From an uncultured Eggerthellaceae bacterium (GTDB taxonomy: Bacteria > Actinomycetota > Coriobacteriia > Coriobacteriales > Eggerthellaceae): 11,184 nt of DNA. Every line of letters begins with the position of its first letter. The stretch's first letter is position 1. Below are positions 6,173-11,184 of this stretch, piece after piece. The stretch lies in NCBI GenBank assembly GCA_934668515.1, contig CAKUNS010000041.1:1-11184 (forward strand). The letters are read 5' to 3'. The position numbers and the translations under genes were made by a program. A model generated the notes under the pieces. The model was given only the letters and a program-made list of their open reading frames with translations. It did not search any database and was not told the origin of the DNA.

Positions 6173-6658
6173 ATGAACTCGCAAAGCAGCAACTTCGAAT
6201 CTGCTCGTACCCAAGATCGCCCGCAAAGCAACGTCGCAGGAATCAGGAACATCGCACCTGCTAACAGCGGATTGCTTGGATTCGTCATCTCGTGTCTTCT
6301 CCTGGCAGCCGCCTGGGGCGTAGTGGGAATCGGCTATATCTGCATTCCCGGAGCTGTCATTGCTGCGGCACTTGGCTTCCTGTGCGCCATCATGAACATC
6401 GGCACCGGTTTCTCATTCTTGTTTTGCCTGGGCATTGCCGCGGCGTGCTTAGGGCTTGCCTATCCCGCCCTTATTGGCACGCTTCTTCTGAAGGGAGCCT
6501 TGTCGGGCAGCCAAAACCCCCTTGCATTTGACAAGCGGATTCTTGGCATTACCTGCATCGTAGCCGTCGTTGGCGCAGCGCTGGCTGGCTTGGGGGTTCT
6601 TCTTGGCGGCGGCGCTAGCCTCGCCCTACCCACATTCCTGCAATTCCTGATCGCATAA
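6173..6658 (+). CDS. Small multi-pass membrane protein of unknown family
   Basis: A 161-residue protein. The first 30 residues are polar (Ser, Asn and Gln rich). The rest is strongly hydrophobic, Gly/Ala/Leu/Ile/Cys rich, with about four membrane segments (roughly 33-53, 56-75, 78-106 and 122-148). One short polar loop near 110-122 contains SQNPLAFDKR. No catalytic or binding motif is seen and I do not recognise the family. ATG 6173 is chosen because GGAGG lies five bases upstream; other in-frame starts to the left lack this. The next gene begins 70 bases later in the same direction with no terminator between, so the two are probably co-transcribed and may act together at the membrane. The gene is divergent from the HerA-like gene. 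Confidence 0.75.
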   Translation: MNSQSSNFESARTQDRPQSNVAGIRNIAPANSGLLGFVISCLLLAAAWGVVGIGYICIPGAVIAAALGFLCAIMNIGTGFSFLFCLGIAAACLGLAYPALIGTLLLKGALSGSQNPLAFDKRILGITCIVAVVGAALAGLGVLLGGGASLALPTFLQFLIA

Positions 6659-6728
6659 GCAACAAGATTCAACGCGTTTCCAACGCGAACCGCTCAAATT
6701 CCCAACGATCAAACCGAAGGAGACCATC

Positions 6729-6974
6729 ATGACGAAGTCGAAAATCGCTCAGGCTACAGAGAACATCGCCGACAAAGTTGTTGGCGCATATCAAACCACC
6801 GAGGATGCCGTTACGGGAACCTACAACAAAATTGAAAACGGTGTGACTGGCACCTACACCAAAATCGAAGACACCTTTGTAGACCGATTCCTTACCCGCA
6901 AAGGAGAAAGCGTCGAAGAAGCAAAGGAACGCTTGCAAGAAAACCGAGTCAAACGCGAGGAGCGTCGCCACTAG
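6729..6974 (+). CDS. 81-residue charged protein with three 11-residue repeats
   Basis: A small soluble protein beginning MTKSKIAQATENIADKVV, with no signal or membrane segment. Residues 17-49 are three tandem 11-residue units (VVGAYQTTEDA, VTGTYNKIENG, VTGTYTKIEDT), followed by FVDRFLTRKGE and a highly charged Glu/Lys/Arg tail. The 11-residue period suggests an amphipathic helix of the kind seen in LEA-like or lipid-surface-binding proteins; that is an analogy only. Proteins with this repeat and a FVDRFL...GESVEEAKERL ending seem familiar as conserved hypotheticals of gut Gram-positives, but I can give no function. AAGGAG lies six bases before ATG 6729. It is probably the second gene of an operon with the membrane protein upstream, ending at the terminator at 7009-7043. 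Confidence 0.8.
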   Translation: MTKSKIAQATENIADKVVGAYQTTEDAVTGTYNKIENGVTGTYTKIEDTFVDRFLTRKGESVEEAKERLQENRVKREERRH

Positions 6975-7008
6975 CAACGACATCGCAAATCACGCTCAGC
7001 CTTCCCCA

Positions 7009-7048
7009 GGGGGGTGCGGAAGTTCAAACCTTCCGCACCCCCCTTTCC
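7009..7048 (+). terminator. Strong intrinsic terminator after the small-protein gene
   Basis: GGGGGGTGCGGAAG (7009-7022) pairs perfectly over 14 bp with its complement at 7030-7043 around a seven-base loop. TTTCC follows. It lies 35 bases after the stop of the 81-residue protein and separates that operon from the lipoprotein gene. Confidence 0.85.
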
Positions 7049-7228
7049 GATTCCTCTCCTTCTCGTCCCGCATGAGGGAATCGACGGCGCAAAGAACGCT
7101 TGTCTTTTAGACCGTGGGATCCCCTCTCTCGTTCGATCTAAGCCGCCAGGTTCTTCGCAGCAAACGCCTCCCCTTTCACAATGCAAGTAGAAACAAAATC
7201 AGCGGCAAATCGAAAGGAAGTGGTCGAT

Positions 7229-8248
7229 ATGGTGAACCCGATTACCAAAAAGGTGCTTGTAGGAGTACCAACCGTGGCCCTTTCGGCCATGCTCGCCTGC
7301 ACGATGATCGGCTGCGGTGACAGCGGTGCGACCGACGCAGCGCAAAGCGGATCCAGCAGCGCTGCGGCATTGGCGCAACCCGCGTACCAGTCGCAGTCGG
7401 TCGAGATCGACGGCAACACCTTCGAATCCGTAGCTGACGGCACGTTCTACGCTGGCGACAAGGCCAAGAAGGACGGTTTCTACCTTCGCCTGAAGATCAC
7501 GAACAACGATGACAAACCCATGAAGTTCACGGGCTTCAGCGTTAAAGCCGCACAGGGCGAACTTGAAGCAGGCGACGAGATATTCCGTTCCAGCAAGGCC
7601 GCCGTGCTTGAGTACACCAGCGACAACATCCCCGAAGCGCCGTACGAAGGTGCCAAGTACGGAAACGATCGACCGGACATTCCGGCTGGCAAATCGGTGG
7701 AGTTCGTTTACTTCTGGGTTCCGAAGGCTCCTTACTACGGTCCCATCACCGTCAACATCGACAGCCAATACAAGGTTGGCCAAAACCCCGCTGTAATGCA
7801 CTTTGACACCACGGGTACCGAGACGGAAGAGTACAAGGCCATCGCAGCCGAAGCCGGCGACTCCAAGGCAGCCGAATCCGCAACCGGCGTCGATTGCGCA
7901 TCCTTCAAGATTGAAGCCACCGAAGGGTTCATTCTTGACAGCGGCAGCGCAAGCGAGCAGAAAGCACGCTTCTATAAGGAAGGCACCGACAGCTTTTTCA
8001 AGGTAGACGTGTTCCCGCGCTCGCCTGAAGAGGAAATCGCCAGCTTGCAGAAGACCTACGAAGGCAAGGATATCGCCACCGACCAGGTGGACACCAAGGG
8101 CACCACGTGGCTTCGCCTGAAGGCTCCCGACAGCACCTACACGATGTTCGCTTCAGCACCTAACGGCAAAACCGTACGCGTGCAGATTCATCGCAAGCTG
8201 AACTGGGACGACGCACTGCCAATGCTCGAAAGCCTTACTTTGAAGTAA
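7229..8248 (+). CDS. Secreted lipoprotein with an N-terminal beta domain, function unknown
   Basis: A 339-residue protein. The N-terminus has Lys7-Lys8, a hydrophobic core and a lipobox-like MIGC ending at Cys29 (with MLAC ending at Cys24 as an alternative), followed by GDSG and a Ser/Ala/Gln-rich linker to about residue 55. It is therefore predicted to be lipid-anchored on the outer face of the membrane. Residues about 60-190 look like an all-beta domain (FYLRLKITNNDDKPMKFTGFSV), reminiscent of DUF4352-type Ig-like lipoprotein domains but not a firm match. Residues about 215-339 form a second domain after an acidic linker, ending WDDALPMLESLTLK. ATG 7229 is chosen because AAAGGAAG lies eight bases upstream and the signal peptide then has normal length; the longer frame from 7181 adds a polar extension. 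No clear promoter was found in 7044-7228, which holds a GATTCC/GGAATC inverted repeat (7049-7054, 7077-7082). Confidence 0.8.
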   Translation: MVNPITKKVLVGVPTVALSAMLACTMIGCGDSGATDAAQSGSSSAAALAQPAYQSQSVEIDGNTFESVADGTFYAGDKAKKDGFYLRLKITNNDDKPMKFTGFSVKAAQGELEAGDEIFRSSKAAVLEYTSDNIPEAPYEGAKYGNDRPDIPAGKSVEFVYFWVPKAPYYGPITVNIDSQYKVGQNPAVMHFDTTGTETEEYKAIAAEAGDSKAAESATGVDCASFKIEATEGFILDSGSASEQKARFYKEGTDSFFKVDVFPRSPEEEIASLQKTYEGKDIATDQVDTKGTTWLRLKAPDSTYTMFASAPNGKTVRVQIHRKLNWDDALPMLESLTLK

Positions 8249-8350
8249 GTGACAGGCACCTCCACGAACGGGCCGGTTTCGGGACGCAGCTCACCCGAGG
8301 CCGGTCCTTCGCTGTGCGCTTTCCCCGCCTGAACGACGCGCGGGACATCT

Positions 8351-8373
8351 TGCCATGCGATGCATGGCATAAT
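8351..8373 (+). promoter_or_regulatory. Palindromic operator overlapping the -10 of the uvrA-like gene
   Basis: TGCCATGC (8351-8358) and GCATGGCA (8362-8369) form a perfect 8-bp inverted repeat around GAT. The right end overlaps TGGCATAAT (8365-8373), an extended -10 element about 37 bases before ATG 8410. A repressor binding here would block the promoter. The position also excludes the upstream ATG at 8314 as a start from this promoter. Confidence 0.6.
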
Positions 8374-8409
8374 CTAAGGGAACAATCGGCCCGAATCCCT
8401 AAGGACACC

Positions 8410-10911
8410 ATGCACAACATCGATCACATCGAAGTGCGCGGCGCACGCGTGCACAACCTGAAGAACGTGAACGTCGACATTCCCTTGGGCGAGCTGGTAG
8501 CAATCGCGGGCGTTTCGGGCTCGGGCAAAAGCTCCCTGGCGCTTGGCGTGCTGTACGCCGAAGGATCGCGCCGCTACCTTGAAGCACTCTCGACCTACAC
8601 ACGCCGCCGCATTTCGCAGGAAGGCAAGGCAACGGTCGACGACGTGCGTTACGTTCCCGCCGCCCTAGCCCTTCACCAGCGTCCTGCCGTCCCTGGCGTC
8701 CGCTCCACCTTCGGCACCTCAAGCGAGCTGCTGAACAGCTTGCGCCTTCTGTTCTCGCGCGTGGGCAGCCACGTATGCCCCAACTGCGGCAAGCATGTTC
8801 CACCCACCCTCAACGTGGCCGCCGAGCTGCCAACCCCCTGCCCCTATTGCGGCACCGAGTTCTTCGGACCAGGCGCCGAACAGCTCGCCTTTAACAGCGA
8901 GGGCGCATGTCCCACTTGCAGCGGAACCGGCATCGCGCGCACGGTGAACCGCGCCGCCTTGGTCCCCGACGAAAGCAAAACCATCGACGAAGGCGCCGTA
9001 GTAGTGTGGGGTTCGCTTATGTGGGACCTGATGAAGCAGGTGTGCGGCGCTATGGGCGTGCGCACGAACGTTCCGTTCTCCGAATTAACCGCCGAAGAGC
9101 GCGACATCGTGTTCAACGGCCCCGCCGAGAAGAAGCACATCCTATACAAGGCCAAGAAGGGCGACGACTTCGCCGAACTCGATTTCACCTACTTCAACGC
9201 TGTGCGCACCGTCGAGAACGCGCTTTCGAAGGCAAAGGACGAGAAGGGCCTGCGCCGTGTTGCGAAGTACCTGACCGAAGGCCCCTGCCCCGATTGCCAT
9301 GGCACGCGCCTGTCCGAAGCGGCTCGCGGTCCACTGGTGCGCGGAATCAACCTTGCCCAAGCAGCAGAAATGACACTTGACCAGGCGGTTGAATGGGTCG
9401 CCGGGGTTCCCGAAAGCCTACCCGAAGAAATGCGTCCCATGGCGAAGTCGATTTGCGAGTCGTTCCAAGGCACCGCCAAGCGCCTGCTGCAGCTTGGCTT
9501 GGGATACCTTTCGCTTGATCGCGCCGGGTCAACGCTTTCCACAGGAGAGCGACAGCGCGTGCAGCTTGCGCGCTCGGTTCGCAACCGCACCACAGGCGTG
9601 CTGTACGTTATGGACGAACCTTCTATCGGCTTGCATCCCGCCAACATCGACGGCTTGCTGGGCGTGATGCGCGACCTTATTGCCGACGGCAACTCCGTGG
9701 TGATGGTCGACCACGACACGCGCATCCTGCGCGCTGCCGACTACCTTGTCGAAATGGGCCCGGAAGCCGGCGCGAATGGCGGCACGGTGGTTTCACAAGG
9801 CAGTATTGAAGAAGTTGCCGCAGATCAGAGCTCTATCATCGGCCCCTACCTGTCTGGAACTGCCCGCGTTCACACGCGCCCGCATGCCAAGTCAGAAAAG
9901 ATGTTCGACCTAGGTCGCATCCATCTTGAATCTACCGGTTTGCATACCGTGAAACCCCTTTCCATCGATATCCCGAAGGGACGCTTGATCGCAGTAACGG
10001 GCGTGTCGGGGTCGGGAAAAACCACTCTTGTTCTGGAAACGCTCATCCCCGCGCTTGCGGCAAACGCCGCAGGCCAACCGCTGCCTCAGCACGTAAGCGC
10101 AATTACGGCTGACGGCATCAAGCGCGTGAACCTGATTGACGCCAGCCCCATCGGGATCAATGTTCGCTCTACAGTAGCAACCTACTCCGACGTGCTTGAC
10201 ACTCTGCGCCGTTCTTACGCACGCACCGATGCCGCCGCTGCAGCGGGCTTGAAGATGGGCGACTTCTCGTACAACACGGGAAGCCTGCGCTGCCCCACCT
10301 GTGACGGCACCGGTCAGATCTCGCTTGACGTGCAATTCTTGCCCGATGTGAACATCGCGTGCCCCGACTGCCGCGGCACGCGTTACAGCGATGCGGCAAA
10401 TGCGATTCGTCGGCCCGAGAAGGGCAAGCCGGCCAACGAGGGCTTAAGCCTGCCGCAGCTTTTAGCGCTTTCGGTTGACGAGGCGCTGCCGCACGTCAAG
10501 GATGTGAAAAAGGCGTACGAGAAGCTGCAAACCCTTCACGACCTTGGACTTGGTTACCTTACCCTAGGTGAAGCCACACCGGCACTTTCCGGCGGCGAAG
10601 CACAGCGCCTGAAGCTGGCAAGCGAGATGGGTCGCGGGCAAGAAGACGCCGTGTTCGTGTTCGACGAGCCCACCATCGGCTTGCACCCACGCGATGTTGA
10701 GACGCTGCTTAACGTGTTCCAAAGGCTTGTCGAACAGGGAGCCACCGTGGTGGTTATCGAGCACGACCTTGATTTCATCGCCAACGCTGATTACGTCATC
10801 GATATGGGACCGCATGGCGGAAGCAACGGCGGTCGTGTGGTGGCATGTGGCACTCCTGCGGAAATCACCGCCAACCCCAACAGCATCACCGGCCGCTACC
10901 TTGAGATTTAA
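8410..10911 (+). CDS. UvrA-like tandem ABC ATPase lacking the UvrB-binding domain (UvrA2 type)
   Basis: An 833-residue protein, shorter than canonical UvrA (about 940). The first ABC half has Walker A GVSGSGKSS (34-42), an LSTGE signature (376-380) and Walker B VMDEPSIGLHP (D402-E403). The second half has Walker A GVSGSGKTT (531-539), LSGGE (726-730) and Walker B FDEPTIGLHP (D752-E753). Cysteine pairs C123/C126, C144/C147, C167/C170, C293/C296 and C628/C631 with C651/C654 mark the zinc-binding segments. Only about 40 residues lie between the first CPNC and the CPTCSGTG motif, where canonical UvrA holds its UvrB-binding domain, so this is a UvrA paralog unlikely to recruit UvrB. Such paralogs are linked to tolerance of DNA-binding drugs (DrrC is the known example) and DNA damage; that role is inferred here. 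ATG 8410 follows AAGGA by four bases and gives the family's normal N-terminus. Confidence 0.9.
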   Translation: MHNIDHIEVRGARVHNLKNVNVDIPLGELVAIAGVSGSGKSSLALGVLYAEGSRRYLEALSTYTRRRISQEGKATVDDVRYVPAALALHQRPAVPGVRSTFGTSSELLNSLRLLFSRVGSHVCPNCGKHVPPTLNVAAELPTPCPYCGTEFFGPGAEQLAFNSEGACPTCSGTGIARTVNRAALVPDESKTIDEGAVVVWGSLMWDLMKQVCGAMGVRTNVPFSELTAEERDIVFNGPAEKKHILYKAKKGDDFAELDFTYFNAVRTVENALSKAKDEKGLRRVAKYLTEGPCPDCHGTRLSEAARGPLVRGINLAQAAEMTLDQAVEWVAGVPESLPEEMRPMAKSICESFQGTAKRLLQLGLGYLSLDRAGSTLSTGERQRVQLARSVRNRTTGVLYVMDEPSIGLHPANIDGLLGVMRDLIADGNSVVMVDHDTRILRAADYLVEMGPEAGANGGTVVSQGSIEEVAADQSSIIGPYLSGTARVHTRPHAKSEKMFDLGRIHLESTGLHTVKPLSIDIPKGRLIAVTGVSGSGKTTLVLETLIPALAANAAGQPLPQHVSAITADGIKRVNLIDASPIGINVRSTVATYSDVLDTLRRSYARTDAAAAAGLKMGDFSYNTGSLRCPTCDGTGQISLDVQFLPDVNIACPDCRGTRYSDAANAIRRPEKGKPANEGLSLPQLLALSVDEALPHVKDVKKAYEKLQTLHDLGLGYLTLGEATPALSGGEAQRLKLASEMGRGQEDAVFVFDEPTIGLHPRDVETLLNVFQRLVEQGATVVVIEHDLDFIANADYVIDMGPHGGSNGGRVVACGTPAEITANPNSITGRYLEI

Positions 10912-10926
10912 CAAAGGACGCTAGTT

Positions 10927-11005
10927 TCCGAATAAACAGAACAATTTAGGATTATGTTAGCCTTGCTTCGTTATGTTCTGATAACATTCGTCGAGCCTAT
11001 TCGGA
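10927..11005. repeat. Nested inverted repeats downstream of the uvrA-like gene
   Basis: TCCGAATA (10927-10934) is perfectly complementary to TATTCGGA (10998-11005). Inside it, CAGAACA (10937-10943) pairs with TGTTCTG (10974-10980). ATGTT-CTGAT-AACAT (10973-10987) is a competing small hairpin. There is no clean T-run directly after the outer arm (CATTTTG), so this is either a poor terminator for the uvrA-like gene or a regulatory site for the following gene. Confidence 0.5.
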
Positions 11006-11070
11006 CATTTTGAATTAGTTACAGACTATCCAAACTGCCTTGTTGGGGTTTCTATGAGAATGGAAAGAAG

Positions 11071-11184
11071 TTGACGAAGAAACGAATCAGGACGCTATTC
11101 CTTTTCGCGACGTTCGCAATCTGCGTCATGGTGGCGCCACAGACCGCTTTCGCAGCAGAACAGACGACAATCGAAGTAAACACT
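11071..11184 (+). CDS. N-terminus of a secreted protein (partial, runs off the window)
   Basis: The frame runs 38 codons to the window edge without a stop. It begins with TTG, then TKKRIR, a hydrophobic core (LFLFATFAICVMVAP) and TAFA-AE, a standard Sec signal peptide with cleavage expected after the AFA. TTG 11071 is the only plausible start: upstream in the same frame there is no ATG or GTG before the stop at 11011, and GGAAAG lies just before it. A six-codon frame, ATG 11054 to TGA 11074, overlaps the TTG as TTGA and may couple translation. The mature protein begins EQTTIEVNT and cannot be classified. Confidence 0.65.
   Translation, partial: MTKKRIRTLFLFATFAICVMVAPQTAFAAEQTTIEVNT

Noticed and set aside
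8270..8307. GC-rich imperfect hairpin after the lipoprotein gene as a terminator
   Set aside because: The stem is interrupted by a 3-by-3 internal loop and a bulge, and no T-run follows.
8314..8409. N-terminal extension of the UvrA-like protein from ATG 8314
   Set aside because: It lies upstream of and across the likely promoter, and the extra residues are not part of the family; ATG 8410 has a ribosome site.
1..11184. tRNA, rRNA, CRISPR array, integrase or insertion sequence
   Set aside because: None was recognised by eye on either strand; a covariance-model scan would be needed to exclude a tRNA fully.

Overview
The window looks like a moderate-to-high GC Gram-positive chromosome. Start codons carry good Shine-Dalgarno (SD) sequences, there is a lipoprotein and a Sec-secreted protein, and a short UvrA paralog is present. 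The style resembles a gut actinobacterium of the Coriobacteriia/Eggerthellaceae type, but this is an impression from sequence style and not proven.

Left part (about 1-4078, + strand): an accessory, defence-like block that is visibly more AT-rich than the right part. It opens with a 10-bp tandem repeat and a terminator. A strongly structured leader (about 180-299) then precedes a DUF3800 protein (300-971). The leader has a long hairpin, a second hairpin and a textbook intrinsic terminator ending just before the ribosome binding site, and its first arm is complementary to that binding site. Next comes a damaged Fic-family gene (1240-2049) behind three operator-like boxes spaced exactly 21 bp apart. 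The block ends with a fusion of a PD-(D/E)XK-like nuclease domain and a DUF2075 (Schlafen group 3 type) helicase (2171-4078).

Middle part: a HerA-like ATPase of the DUF853/YjgR family lies on the minus strand (5819 down to 4185). It has an extended -10 promoter, a consensus SD and its own terminator. It is divergent from a small membrane protein (6173-6658) and an 81-residue repeat protein (6729-6974), which probably form a two-gene operon closed by a strong terminator (7009-7043).

Right part (+ strand): a lipoprotein of unknown function (7229-8248). Then comes a UvrA-like tandem ABC ATPase without a UvrB-binding domain (8410-10911), whose promoter overlaps a 19-bp palindrome. Last is the start of a secreted protein (from 11071) that runs off the window.

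How the genes may work together: DUF3800, Fic and the nuclease-helicase are families often met in defence or conflict loci. They have separate promoters or leaders and no integrase is visible, so they look like independently acquired modules rather than one operon. HerA, UvrA and the small genes look like resident chromosome. No tRNA, rRNA, CRISPR array or insertion sequence was found.
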